Positions 38,154 to 46,339 of a DNA stretch of 64,000 nt are shown here, one piece after another. The notes under the pieces were generated by a model, which did no database searches, was not told the origin of the DNA, and saw only the letters and a program-made list of their open reading frames with translations. Position 1 is the first letter of the stretch; each line of letters begins with the position of its first letter. Source of the stretch: Kitasatospora sp. NBC_01287 (lineage in GTDB: Bacteria > Actinomycetota > Actinomycetes > Streptomycetales > Streptomycetaceae); assembly GCF_026340565.1 (NCBI RefSeq), contig NZ_JAPEPB010000001.1:4564501-4628500 (forward strand), read 5' to 3'. A program made the position numbers and the translations under genes.

Positions 38154-39614
38154 TCAGTGGCCGACCACCGCCTGCATGATCGACTTGGCGATCGGCGCCG
38201 CGATGCTGCCGCCGCTGATCTCGTCGCTCTGCGCGGCGCCGTCCTCGACCACGACGGCCACCGCGACCGGGATGTCGTTGCCGACCTTGGCGTAGGAGAC
38301 GAACCAGGCGAACGGCAGGCCCTTGTTGTCGGTGCCGTGCTGGGCGGTGCCGGTCTTGCCGCCGACCTCGACACCGGGGATCTGCGCCGCCTTGCCGGTG
38401 CCGTTCTGCACCACGGCGACCATCATCTGCTGGAGCTTCTGGGCGGTGGCCGGGCTGACGGCCTGGTCCATCTCCTTCTCGGTGTGCTTGGAGACGACGC
38501 TGCCGCTGCCGGACTTCTCCTGGTCCACCAGGTACGGCTGCATCAGCTTGCCGTTGTTGGCGACCGCGGCGGCCACCATGCACATCTGCAGCGGGGTGGC
38601 GGCGGTGTTGTGCTGGCCGATGGCGTCCATCGCGGTGCCGTCGGGGGTGGAGTCGCTGGGGAAGGTGCTGGCCGCCGAGCGGATCGGGGTGTCGACGGTG
38701 GCGTTGAAGCCGAACTTGCTCGCCTGGGCGAGCAGCTTGGACTCGCCCAGGTCGGCGCCGAGCTTGCCGTAGACGGTGTTGCAGGAGATCGCGAAGGCGT
38801 CGATCAGGGTCGCCTGGCCGCACGGCTCGCTGTCGCTGTCGTTGTGCAGCACCGTGTTGGTCCCCGGCAGGACGTACTGGTCCGGGGTGTCGGTCTGGTC
38901 GCTCGGGTTCTGGTACTTGCCGGTCTCGAACGCGGTGGCGGCGGTGACGATCTTGAAGGTCGAGCCCGGCGGGTAGGTCTGCCGCAGCGCCCGGTCCAGC
39001 ATCGGCTCGTTCTGGTCGGCGTTCAGGCTCGTCCAGGCCTTGCTGTCGGCGGTGCTGCTGCCGGCGAAGGTCCCCGGGTCGTAGGAGGGGGTGGAGACCA
39101 GGGCCAGGATCGCGCCGGTGCGCGGGTCGATCGCGATCGCGGCGCCCTTCTTGTCGCCCAGCCCCTGGAAGGCGGCCTGCTGGGCCTTGGAGTTGATCGT
39201 GGTGACCACGTCGCCGCCCTGCTTCTTCTTACCCGTCAGCGAATCCCAGGTGTCGCCGAAGAAGAGGCGGTCATCGGTGCCGGAGAGGATGCCGTCCTCC
39301 AGCGACTCCAGGCCGTTGGATTTGTACACCTGCGAGGAGTAGCCGGTGACCGGGGCGTACAGCGGGCCGTTGGTCCAGCTGGTCTTGTACTTGTACTCGA
39401 ACGCGGTGGTGAGGTTCGACTGGGTCATCGGCTGTCCGTCGGCGGTGGTGATGTTGCCGCGCGGATAGGAGTACTCGTCGAGGATGCTGCGGATGTTGTG
39501 CGGGTTGTCCGCGTAGGAGTCGGCCGCCACGGCCTGGATCCAGTTGGTGCGCAGCAGCAGCGCGAAGATCAGGACCATGCAGAAGACGGAGACCCGTCGA
39601 ATGGGCTGGTTCAT
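38154..39614 (-). CDS. pbpA: Penicillin-binding protein (class B transpeptidase, PbpA type)
   Basis: A 486-residue cell-wall transpeptidase. One N-terminal membrane segment (~8-29) leads to a dimerisation-like domain and the transpeptidase domain with the catalytic Ser218-x-x-Lys221 (STFK), Ser277-Cys-Asn279, and Lys420-Thr-Gly (KTGTAQ). Class B PBPs normally work with a SEDS glycosyltransferase encoded beside them; none is encoded here. The 272-bp gap to pknB (37882-38153) holds no gene. GGAGGGG is upstream of the ATG with a longer-than-usual spacing. Confidence 0.93.
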   Translation of the reverse strand: MNQPIRRVSVFCMVLIFALLLRTNWIQAVAADSYADNPHNIRSILDEYSYPRGNITTADGQPMTQSNLTTAFEYKYKTSWTNGPLYAPVTGYSSQVYKSNGLESLEDGILSGTDDRLFFGDTWDSLTGKKKQGGDVVTTINSKAQQAAFQGLGDKKGAAIAIDPRTGAILALVSTPSYDPGTFAGSSTADSKAWTSLNADQNEPMLDRALRQTYPPGSTFKIVTAATAFETGKYQNPSDQTDTPDQYVLPGTNTVLHNDSDSEPCGQATLIDAFAISCNTVYGKLGADLGESKLLAQASKFGFNATVDTPIRSAASTFPSDSTPDGTAMDAIGQHNTAATPLQMCMVAAAVANNGKLMQPYLVDQEKSGSGSVVSKHTEKEMDQAVSPATAQKLQQMMVAVVQNGTGKAAQIPGVEVGGKTGTAQHGTDNKGLPFAWFVSYAKVGNDIPVAVAVVVEDGAAQSDEISGGSIAAPIAKSIMQAVVGH

Positions 39615-39704
39615 TGAGACTCGGGTCCCCTCCTCGGTGTGCACTGCGCAAGGCGCGGCGGAGTCATTCAACCGCACAAACGCTCACGCACCGACCGCCC
39701 GGGT

Positions 39705-39746
39705 CGGTTCCGGGGCAGGGGCCGGCCGGCCCCTGCCCCGGAACCG
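39705..39746. terminator. Perfect 42-bp palindrome at the site of the missing ftsW/rodA
   Basis: 39705-39725 is the exact reverse complement of 39726-39746, with no loop; as RNA it would form a very stable hairpin. It lies 14 bp past the pstP stop and 90 bp before the PBP start. It is a good candidate terminator for the fhaA-fhaB-pstP transcript. Relatives have a SEDS gene in this position. Confidence 0.8.
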
Positions 39747-39759
39747 TCGGCCACCGGCC

Positions 39760-41481
39760 TCAGGAGCAGTTCTTGGCCAGTTGCTGCTCGTCCGGGGTGA
39801 GCGGGGGCGGCCCGCTCGGGGTGGTGGGGGCGGCGGGCGAGGGGGTGGTCTGCGGGGCCGTGCTCGGGCTGGACTGCGCGGTGGGCGGCGCGGTCGGCGC
39901 GGGGCTGGCGGTGGCCGGGGAGGCGGCGGCCTTGGGCGCGGTCCGCGGCGTGGTCTCGAAGGCGGCGCTGGTCGCCGTGGTGGCGGTGCCGGGCTGCTTG
40001 ACCTTGCGGCAGACCGTGGCCTGGGCCTCGTAGGTCTTGGCCCGCTGAGTGGCGGCGTCCAGGCTGCCGGCCGAGACGGTGCTGCGCAGCTGGCTCTGCT
40101 GGTCCGCGGGCAGGTCGCTGAGCGCGGCGTCCGGGAAGTCCTGCCGTACGGAGGAGAGGTCCAGCCCGGCGAGGCTCTGGTCGAGGCCCTGGTAGACGGC
40201 GACATGGCCGTCGTGCTCGCCCACGTAGTACTGGCCCTGGGTCCACTGGTAGCCGGCGTACAGCGCGCCGCCGACCAGGCCCAGGGCCAGCACGCCGATC
40301 GCCGCGCGCCGCAGCCCGCGGCGCTTCTTCGGCTGGTCGGCCGACCGGTGGTCCACGGCGCGGTAGCCCTGGGCGTCGTACTGGCCGCCGGGGCCGCCAG
40401 GCGCGCTGCCGTAGCCCTCGGGGTGGCCCTCGGCCTGCCGCGCGGCGTCGTAGCCGTCCTGCGGGTGGCCGTAGCCCTCCTGGTGGGCCTGGCCGTACTC
40501 CTCGCCGTAGCCCTCGCCGTAGCCCTCGGGGTAGCCCTCGCCGTAGCCCTCGGCCGGGCCGAAGCCGCCGGCCGCGTTCGGGTAGGCGTCGGGCGGTCCG
40601 AAGGCGCCGGCCTGCGGCTGCTGGCGGCCCAGGCCGGCGGCGCGGCCGGCCGGGGTGTCGATGATCAGGTTGTCCACGGCGGTGCCGTGCGGGCCCTCGG
40701 CCACCGCGCCGACCACCACGGGCGTGCTGGCGAACTGCCCGCTGAGGGTGTCGCTGGGGCCCACGTCGAGCACGTCGGCCACGATGCAGGTGATGTTGTC
40801 GGGGCCGCCGCCGCGCAGGGCGAGCTGGATCAGCTCCTGGATGGTCGGCTCGGGGGCGTAGAAGCTCCCCAGCGTCTCTTCCAGGGTCTGGTGGCTGACC
40901 GGCCCGGACAGGCCGTCGGAGCAGATCAGGTAGCGGTCGCCGGCCCGGACCTCGCGGATCGACAGGTCGGGCTCGACCTGGCCGCGGCCGTCCAGCGCGC
41001 GCATCAACAGCGAGCGCTGCGGGTGCGTCTCGGCTTCCTCGGCGGTGATCCGGCCCTCGTCGACCAGGCGCTGTACCCAGGTGTGGTCCTGGGTGATCTG
41101 GGACAGCGAGCCGTCCCGCAGCAGGTAGGCGCGGGAGTCGCCGACGTGCACCAGGCCCATCCGCTCGCCGGTCCAGAGCAGCGCGGTGAGGGTGCAGCCC
41201 ATGCCCTCCAGCTGCGGGTCCTGCTCGACCATCACGCGCAGCCGCTCGTTGGCGGCCTGCACGGCGTCGTTGAGCAGGGTCAGCAGGTCGGCGTCGGGGT
41301 CGGAGTCGTCCAGCGAGATGATCGAACTGAGCGCCTCGGAGGAGGCGACCTCACCGGCCGCCGCGCCACCCATGCCGTCGGCCACGGCGAGCAGCCGGGG
41401 ACCGGCGTAACCGGAGTCCTCGTTCCCCTCCCGGATCAGGCCCTTGTGGGAACCGGCGGCGAAACGCAGCACGAGGCTCAT
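39760..41481 (-). CDS. pstP: PP2C-family Ser/Thr phosphatase PstP
   Basis: A 573-residue membrane phosphatase that opposes PknB. The N-terminal PP2C domain (~1-240) has the metal motifs GNEDSG, ADGMGG, GDSR, ICSDGL and GGGPDNITCIV. A ~150-residue Gly/Tyr/Glu-rich linker with EGYG repeats, one membrane segment (~375-395) and an outer domain with a Pro/Thr/Ala tail follow. GAGGGG precedes the ATG. It belongs to the fhaA-fhaB-pstP series; the next expected gene (ftsW/rodA) is missing. Confidence 0.95.
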   Translation of the reverse strand: MSLVLRFAAGSHKGLIREGNEDSGYAGPRLLAVADGMGGAAAGEVASSEALSSIISLDDSDPDADLLTLLNDAVQAANERLRVMVEQDPQLEGMGCTLTALLWTGERMGLVHVGDSRAYLLRDGSLSQITQDHTWVQRLVDEGRITAEEAETHPQRSLLMRALDGRGQVEPDLSIREVRAGDRYLICSDGLSGPVSHQTLEETLGSFYAPEPTIQELIQLALRGGGPDNITCIVADVLDVGPSDTLSGQFASTPVVVGAVAEGPHGTAVDNLIIDTPAGRAAGLGRQQPQAGAFGPPDAYPNAAGGFGPAEGYGEGYPEGYGEGYGEEYGQAHQEGYGHPQDGYDAARQAEGHPEGYGSAPGGPGGQYDAQGYRAVDHRSADQPKKRRGLRRAAIGVLALGLVGGALYAGYQWTQGQYYVGEHDGHVAVYQGLDQSLAGLDLSSVRQDFPDAALSDLPADQQSQLRSTVSAGSLDAATQRAKTYEAQATVCRKVKQPGTATTATSAAFETTPRTAPKAAASPATASPAPTAPPTAQSSPSTAPQTTPSPAAPTTPSGPPPLTPDEQQLAKNCS

Positions 41482-41579
41482 ACGGTGCGTGCCCCCCTCT
41501 GGGCCTCGCGCAGGGCAGCGGCAGCCGTCACGCTGCCGTCCCGGCTGGTCTTGGACGGGGTGCTGTCCCTCATGCGCTA

Positions 41580-42140
41580 CTACTTCCGCAGTTCGATGAC
41601 GGTCCTGCCGATACGGATCGGCACTCCCACCTGCAGTGGCATCGGCGTGGTCAGCCGCTGCCGGTCGAGATACGTGCCGTTGGTGGAGCCTAGATCCTCC
41701 ACGGTCCACTGCCCAGTCTGGTCGGGATAGATCCTGGCATGGCGCGAGGAGGCGTAGTCGTCGTCCAGCACGATGGTGGAGTCGTGGGCCCGTCCGAGGC
41801 TGATGACCTGCCCCTGCAGGGCGACCGTGGTGCCGGCCAGCGCGCCCTCGACCACGACCAGCTGGGTCGGCGCGGCGGGCCCGGGGCGCCGGCCGCGCTG
41901 GCCACCCTGGGTGGCCTCCCGCGGGGCGCCGGTCTGCTGGCGCGGTGGGGCACCGACCGGGGTCGGGGTGGGGGCCGCGGTGGCGGTGGCAGCGGCGGCG
42001 CGGGCGCCGCGCCGCCCGGTCCTGCTGCCTGGCCTGGCGCCGAACAGATCGCTGCGGATCACTTGGACCGCGACGATGACGAACAGCCACAGCACGGCCA
42101 GGAAACCCAGCCGGAGGACTGTCAGAGTCAGTTCGGACAC
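41580..42140 (-). CDS. fhaB: FHA-domain membrane protein FhaB/FipA type
   Basis: A 186-residue protein with an N-terminal membrane segment (~5-28, LTVLRLGFLAVLWLFVIVAVQVI), an Ala/Pro/Arg linker and a C-terminal FHA domain (GRAHDSTIVLDDDYASSRHARI, then LGSTNGTYLD) that binds phosphothreonine. The start is GTG at 42140, 11 bp after the fhaA stop; a longer open frame that runs back into fhaA is an artefact. It probably docks phosphorylated PknB targets at the division machinery. Confidence 0.92.
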   Translation of the reverse strand: MSELTLTVLRLGFLAVLWLFVIVAVQVIRSDLFGARPGSRTGRRGARAAAATATAAPTPTPVGAPPRQQTGAPREATQGGQRGRRPGPAAPTQLVVVEGALAGTTVALQGQVISLGRAHDSTIVLDDDYASSRHARIYPDQTGQWTVEDLGSTNGTYLDRQRLTTPMPLQVGVPIRIGRTVIELRK

Positions 42141-42151
42141 CGGAGCTCGCC

Positions 42152-43030
42152 CTACCCTTCGACCTGTCGGTAGATGATCGTCGTGGAGCCCACGACGATC
42201 CGCGAGCCGTCGCGGAGCGTAGCGCGCTGGGTGTGCTGCCCGTCCACCACGATGCCGTTGGTGGACCCCAGGTCGAGCACCATGGCCGGGTTGCCGGGGC
42301 GGATCTCGGCGTGCTTGCGGGAGACCCCGGGGTCGTCGATCCGCACGTCCGCCTCGGTGGAGCGGCCCAGCACGCAGGCGCTGCCGGTGATCTGGTGGCG
42401 GGTGCCGTTGACCTCGATCCAGCGCCGGGCGCCCGCGCCGCCGCCCGAGCCGGGGAACTGGCGCACGTTGCCCGGAGCGGCGGTCGGCGGGGCCGGCGGC
42501 ACCGCCGGGGGGGAGTTCGGCGCCGGCGGCGCACCGGCGTACGTCGGGCCGGCGCTCTGCTGCCACGGGGCGGCGGGAGCCACGGGCGCCTCGGCCGGCG
42601 GGCGGCCGTAGCCGGGCTGCGCGGGTGCGGGCGGCGCCGGGGCGGGGTCGGCGTTCTCGCCGGCCAGGGTGCGGCTGCGCACCCGGTACAGCCCGGTGTC
42701 CAGGTCGTCCGCCCGCTCCAGGTTCACCTGCAGCGGGCCGAGGAAGCTGTAGCGCTGCGCCTCGGCGTACTCCAGCACCATGCCGGAGAGCTCCTGGCCG
42801 AGCTGGCCCGCGTAGGGGCTGAGCCGTTCGTAGTCGTGCGGGCTGAGTTCGACGATGAAGTCGTTCGGCACCACGGTGCGGTCGCGGTTCCAGATGGTGG
42901 CGTTGTTGTCGCACTCGCGCTGCAGGGCGCCGGCGATCTCCACGGGCTGGACCTCGGACTTGAACACCTTGGCGAAGGTGCCGTTCACGAGACCCTCGAG
43001 TCGTTGCTCGAACTTCTTCATGACTCCCAC
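42152..43030 (-). CDS. fhaA: FHA-domain protein FhaA with DUF3662
   Basis: A 292-residue cytoplasmic protein. The N-terminal ~125 residues are the DUF3662 domain (MKKFEQRLEGLVNGTFAKVFKSEVQPVEIAGAL and following). A Pro/Ala linker leads to a C-terminal FHA domain (GRSTEADVRIDDPGVSRKHAEI, then LGSTNGIVVDG). FhaA binds phosphothreonines made by PknB; in mycobacteria it binds the phosphorylated MurJ pseudokinase. The GTG at 43030 has GGAAGGGGG upstream; the ATG three codons on is an alternative. First gene of the minus-strand signalling cluster. Confidence 0.93.
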   Translation of the reverse strand: MGVMKKFEQRLEGLVNGTFAKVFKSEVQPVEIAGALQRECDNNATIWNRDRTVVPNDFIVELSPHDYERLSPYAGQLGQELSGMVLEYAEAQRYSFLGPLQVNLERADDLDTGLYRVRSRTLAGENADPAPAPPAPAQPGYGRPPAEAPVAPAAPWQQSAGPTYAGAPPAPNSPPAVPPAPPTAAPGNVRQFPGSGGGAGARRWIEVNGTRHQITGSACVLGRSTEADVRIDDPGVSRKHAEIRPGNPAMVLDLGSTNGIVVDGQHTQRATLRDGSRIVVGSTTIIYRQVEG

Positions 43031-43160
43031 GGGGCACCCCCTTCCAAAGGGTTCTCGGCTGCTCGGGTCGGGCCCGGCGCGGGCCCGATCGCGGTACTTC
43101 CGTACTGATCGTATCCACGCCTTGGCCAGCTGTACGGTTCCCCGGCCGCCCCGTGGACGG

Positions 43161-43180
43161 GGGTGTGCTTGCGCACACCC
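43161..43180. other. Hairpin in the fhaA/tRNA-Leu gap
   Basis: GGGTGTGC/GCACACCC with loop TTGC. It lies in the 430-bp gap 43031-43460 between the divergent fhaA and tRNA-Leu. The same gap has TAATGT at 43337-43342, a possible -10 element. No gene is seen there. Confidence 0.45.
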
Positions 43181-43460
43181 TGGCCGCCCCGGTGGTCCTG
43201 GCGCAACGACAGGTACCCGCGGGACGGCCCGCTCACCCCTGGCTCACCCGTTCGCCCGGTCGTTCGAGTGGCGGCCGGGCGACAGGTGTGCAGGCCGGGG
43301 GCGGGAATGGATTCGTAGGTACCCCGTGGGGCGTGCTAATGTTTTCCATGTCGGAAGGGGCGCCCGAGAGGGAGCCGAAGCCGGCCGAGTGGGAAGCGAA
43401 GCGGGTCCAAACCGATTCGACCTCAGTCGGGCGATCGGTTAGCATCTTCTTCATCACCTT

Positions 43461-43544
43461 GCGCGGGTGGCGGAATAGGCAGACGCGCTGGATTCAGGTT
43501 CCAGTGCCCGAAAGGGCGTGGGGGTTCAACTCCCCCCTCGCGCA
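43461..43544 (+). tRNA. tRNA-Leu (anticodon CAG)
   Basis: A long-variable-arm tRNA of 84 nt: acceptor GCGCGGG/CTCGCGC (one G-U) with discriminator A, anticodon CAG in the loop TTCAGGT between CTGGA and TCCAG, variable arm TGCCCGAAAGGGCG, and T-arm GGGGGTTCAACTCCCCC. It reads CTG, the main leucine codon here. Confidence 0.97.
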
Positions 43545-43554
43545 CAGTAGGACA

Positions 43555-43603
43555 GGGTCCCACCGGGATGACGCAAGTCATCGAGGTGGGGCCCTTTCTG
43601 TTT
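43555..43603 (+). terminator. Intrinsic terminator after tRNA-Leu
   Basis: GGGTCCCACC (43555-43564) pairs with GGTGGGGCCC (43585-43594, one G-U), with an inner GATGAC/GTCATC stem, followed by TTTCTGTTT. It has an unusually good T-rich tail for this genome. Confidence 0.88.
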
Positions 43604-43679
43604 CTCCGGTTCCCCGAGGCCGCCGCGTGGAGGCGATCGCGCCGGGCGCTCACGGTGGGCGCTCGCGGTGGGCGGTGCC

Positions 43680-43874
43680 TCAGCTCTCGCCGCGTTCCTC
43701 CTCCTCGGTGTGCTCGACGGTGATGCCGTGCTTGGCGGCGGTCCTGAGCAGCCCGGCGACCCGGCCCTGGTAGGCCTGGACGCCGTCGAGATCGCCGTCG
43801 GCGCGAGCCTGGGCCAGGGCCTGGCGGGCCAGGGCCAGCTGCTCGCGCAACTCCTCGTCGAAGATGCCGGTCAC
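43680..43874 (-). CDS. Small conserved hypothetical protein
   Basis: A 64-residue acidic protein (MTGIFDEELREQLALARQ and following), mostly helical with a hairpin pattern and a Glu-rich end. The GTG start gives a plausible full length. Similar short proteins occur near tRNA-Leu in streptomycetes; no function is known. Confidence 0.7.
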   Translation of the reverse strand: MTGIFDEELREQLALARQALAQARADGDLDGVQAYQGRVAGLLRTAAKHGITVEHTEEEERGES

Positions 43875-43905
43875 CCGTCCAGCATCGCCTCGCTCGGGGG
43901 AAAGC

Positions 43906-44439
43906 TCAACCGCTTCCGCCGCGGCGCCGGCGGGCCCGCTCGCCCAGCCGCCCGCGCAGCCGCTGGCCGACCGCGGTGGCGCCGGCGGTCAGGAAGACCA
44001 GGGTGTAGAGGATCTGCGTCATCACGATGACCCGGGCGGTCTGGCTGACCGGCACGATGTCGCCGTAGCCGACGGTCGCCACGGTGGTGATGGTGAAGTA
44101 GAGCGCGTCGATCCGGGTGTTCAGGCCCGCGAACTCGCCGGGGTGCTGGGCCAGGACCAGGTAGCAGCCCGCGAAGACCAGCAGGGCGGTGACGGCCAGC
44201 AGCGGGATGGTCAGTGCCGGCAGGCCGCGCTGCGACTCCAGCAGGATCGACTGGACCTCGTAGAGGAGCAGCCCGGCCAGCAGCATCAGCAGCACACCGA
44301 AGACGGTCCAGCTGAGAGCCGGGTGATGGGGGCCGAAGCTGCCCAGCGGCACGGTGAAGTAGGCGGTGATCAGCAGGGTCGGGCCACCGGTCAGCAGCAG
44401 CCATGGCCACAGCAGGGAGCGGGGCGGTGGCTTGTCCAT
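43906..44439 (-). CDS. Two-pore-helix potassium channel family protein
   Basis: A 177-residue membrane protein with four hydrophobic segments. The last two flank a pore loop with the K+ selectivity filter TVATVGYGD, giving the ion-channel domain, and the C-terminus is basic (RLRGRLGERARRRRGG). The ATG at 44439 (MDKPPPRSLLW) has only a weak ribosome site. It is divergent from the crcB operon. A K+ channel role follows from the filter. Confidence 0.85.
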   Translation of the reverse strand: MDKPPPRSLLWPWLLLTGGPTLLITAYFTVPLGSFGPHHPALSWTVFGVLLMLLAGLLLYEVQSILLESQRGLPALTIPLLAVTALLVFAGCYLVLAQHPGEFAGLNTRIDALYFTITTVATVGYGDIVPVSQTARVIVMTQILYTLVFLTAGATAVGQRLRGRLGERARRRRGGSG

Positions 44440-44625
44440 GGGACCAGCCTGGGTGCGGGCCGGGGCCGGGGCTCCCCGGCTGGGCCGTCCGGGGGAGCGC
44501 GGTGGGGGGCGGCGGTAGGTTGGGCGTATGGAAGCCCATGCCTTCGCCGCCTTCGTCCGCCCTTGGAGGCCCGGCACGGCCGCCCGGGACGGGGCCCGCC
44601 GGCCGGCCCGGTGGAGCGCGGGGTC

Positions 44626-45042
44626 ATGAGCGGGCGGACCTTCGCCCTGGACGCGGTCGCGGTGGTCGCGGTCGGCGGCGTGCTCGGCGCCGAGGCCCGC
44701 TACGAGGCCGGGCGGCTGTGGCCGACCGTGCCCGGGACCTTCCCGTGGACCACCCTGCTGATCAACGTGCTGGGCTGCCTGGTGATCGGGGTCTTCCTGG
44801 TGGCGATCACCGAGGGGCGTCCGGCGCACCGGCTGGTCCGCCCGTTCTTCGGGACCGGGGTGCTGGGTGGCTTCACCACCTTCTCCACCTACTGCGTGGA
44901 CATCCAGCGGCTGCTAACCAGGGGCGAGGCGGGCACGGCCATCGGCTACCTGGCGCTCACCCTGGCGGCGGCGATGGTGGCGGTGGCCGGCGGCGCCGGG
45001 GTGGCTCGCTGGGCGCTGGCCCGCGGCGGGCGGCTGTGGTGA
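44626..45042 (+). CDS. crcB: Fluoride channel CrcB/Fluc, subunit 1
   Basis: A 138-residue four-helix membrane protein of the CrcB family, which exports fluoride. Conserved segments: GGVLGAEARYEAG, FPWTTLLINVLGCLVIG and GFTTFSTYCVDI. Start ATG 44626 has GGAG upstream; a GTG at 44611 is possible. Its stop overlaps the DUF190 start by four bases. With the second crcB, the two subunits probably form a heterodimer. Confidence 0.88.
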   Translation: MSGRTFALDAVAVVAVGGVLGAEARYEAGRLWPTVPGTFPWTTLLINVLGCLVIGVFLVAITEGRPAHRLVRPFFGTGVLGGFTTFSTYCVDIQRLLTRGEAGTAIGYLALTLAAAMVAVAGGAGVARWALARGGRLW

Positions 45043-45401
45043 GCGGGCCGGAGATGAGCGGGCTGGAGATGAGCGGGCCGGCGCTGCGGCTGACAGTGCT
45101 GGTCGGGGACGGCGACACCTGGCACCACCGCCCGCTGGCCACCGAGATCGTGCACCGCGCGCACGCGGCGGGACTGGCCGGGGCCTCGGTCTTCCACGGG
45201 GTGGAGGGCTTCGGGGCGTCCCGGACGGTGCACTCGGCGCGGCTGCTGTCGATGAGTGAGGACCTGCCGGTGGCCGTGGTGATCGTGGACGAGGAGGAGC
45301 GGGTGCGGGCGTTCCTGCCGAGGCTGGCCGGGCTGGTGAACCGGGGACTGGTGACGTTGGAGCCGGTCGAGGTGGTGCGGTTCGGGGAGTCCGGCCGGTG
45401 A
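45039..45401 (+). CDS. DUF190 protein of the crcB operon
   Basis: A ~120-residue protein of the DUF190 family (PII-like), commonly encoded with crcB. The core is LRLTVLVGDGDTWHHRPLATEIVHRAHAAGLAGASVFHGVEGFGASRTVH, then LPVAVVIVDEEERVRAFLPRLAGLV. The reading frame opens with three tandem 15-bp repeats, each starting with a start codon (GTG, ATG, ATG at 45039, 45054, 45069), so the true start is ambiguous. It overlaps both crcB genes by four bases. Confidence 0.85.
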   Translation: MSGPEMSGLEMSGPALRLTVLVGDGDTWHHRPLATEIVHRAHAAGLAGASVFHGVEGFGASRTVHSARLLSMSEDLPVAVVIVDEEERVRAFLPRLAGLVNRGLVTLEPVEVVRFGESGR

Positions 45402-45772
45402 ACGGATACCTGCTGGTCGCGCTCGGCGCGCTGGTCGGGGCGCCGGCCCGGTACCTGACCGACCGTGCGGTGCAGGCCAGGCACGACTCGGTCTTCCCCT
45501 GGGGGACCTTCGCGGTGAACCTGTTCGGCACGGTGGTGCTGGGCCTGGTGACCGGCGTGGTGCTGGCCGGGGCCGCCTCCCAGCAGTGGCAGTTGCTGGT
45601 CGGCACCGGCTTCTGCGGGGCGCTGACCACCTACTCGACGTTCAGCTACGAGACGCTGCGGCTGGCGGAGAGCGGGGCGCGGCGGTTCGCGGCGGCCAAC
45701 GTCGGCCTCTCGCTGGCGGCCGGGCTGGGCGCCGCCTACCTGGGGGCGGTGCTGGCGCACCTGTTCGGGTGA
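45398..45772 (+). CDS. crcB: Fluoride channel CrcB/Fluc, subunit 2
   Basis: A 124-residue four-helix CrcB protein (VALGALVGAPARYLTDRAVQ, FPWGTFAVNLFGTVVLG, CGALTTYSTFSYETLRL). The GTG start overlaps the DUF190 stop (GTGA). It is a paralogue of the first crcB with its own charge pattern, suiting an opposed-topology pair. It ends eight bases before the convergent roadblock gene. Confidence 0.9.
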   Translation: MNGYLLVALGALVGAPARYLTDRAVQARHDSVFPWGTFAVNLFGTVVLGLVTGVVLAGAASQQWQLLVGTGFCGALTTYSTFSYETLRLAESGARRFAAANVGLSLAAGLGAAYLGAVLAHLFG

Positions 45773-45779
45773 GGGTCGG

Positions 45780-46196
45780 TCAGAGGGCCAGATCGGCCTC
45801 GATCCGGCGGGTGTGATGGCGGGCCAGCGCGAGGTTGGCCCGGGACCGGTCCAGCACCAGGTAGAGGAAGAGGCCCTGGCCGCCGGGGCCGCTGAGCGGG
45901 CGGATCAGGTGGTACTGGCGGGTCAGCGTCGTGAGGATGTCCTCCATCGCCCCGCCACCCGGCTGCGCCTGCAGCTCCGCCGCGCGCAGGGTGGCCCGGA
46001 CCACGTCCGTGCTGCCCGCCGCCGCGAGGGCCAGGTCGAGGTCGGCCGCGTGGCCCAGGGTGCCCAGGGCCATCCCGCTGCCGAGGTCGACCAGGGCGGC
46101 GCCGAGCGCTCCCTCGATCGCCAGCGCCTCCTTGAGGGCAAGCTCCACACCGACCACCGCTACCTCCCAGGGATCGTTCGGGTACTCCCGAGACAC
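45780..46196 (-). CDS. Roadblock/LC7-domain-like protein
   Basis: A ~138-residue protein matching the roadblock fold (VELALKEALAIEGALGAALVDLGSGMALGTLGH, then LTTLTRQYHLIRPL and LFLYLVLDRSRANLALARHH). Such proteins often act with small GTPases, but no conservon genes (kinase, DUF742, GTPase) are beside it. GTG 46196 has GGAGAGGT upstream. Function unknown. Confidence 0.75.
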   Translation of the reverse strand: MSREYPNDPWEVAVVGVELALKEALAIEGALGAALVDLGSGMALGTLGHAADLDLALAAAGSTDVVRATLRAAELQAQPGGGAMEDILTTLTRQYHLIRPLSGPGGQGLFLYLVLDRSRANLALARHHTRRIEADLAL

Positions 46197-46339
46197 CTCT
46201 CCGAGGGTAGGGAGAGGAGCGGTGGCGATCGGTCCACTGAACGGTATTGCGGTCCTGTTGATCAAAAATGCCGATCCCGCACGGCAGTTCTGAGCGATCA
46301 TGGATCGGATGTGACCGATCCGAGCGAAGGAGCCGCCTC

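Noticed and set aside
39760..42534. 924-codon frame extending pstP upstream across fhaB
   Set aside because: The conserved phosphatase starts at MSLVLRF (41481) with a good ribosome site; the extension is out-of-frame fhaB.
41580..43178. Single 532-codon frame joining fhaB with sequence in another frame of fhaA
   Set aside because: fhaA has its own frame with complete DUF3662 and FHA domains, and fhaB has a proper GTG start at 42140.
44440..44625. Possible fluoride riboswitch upstream of crcB
   Set aside because: No recognisable conserved riboswitch core was found by eye; a covariance search would be decisive.
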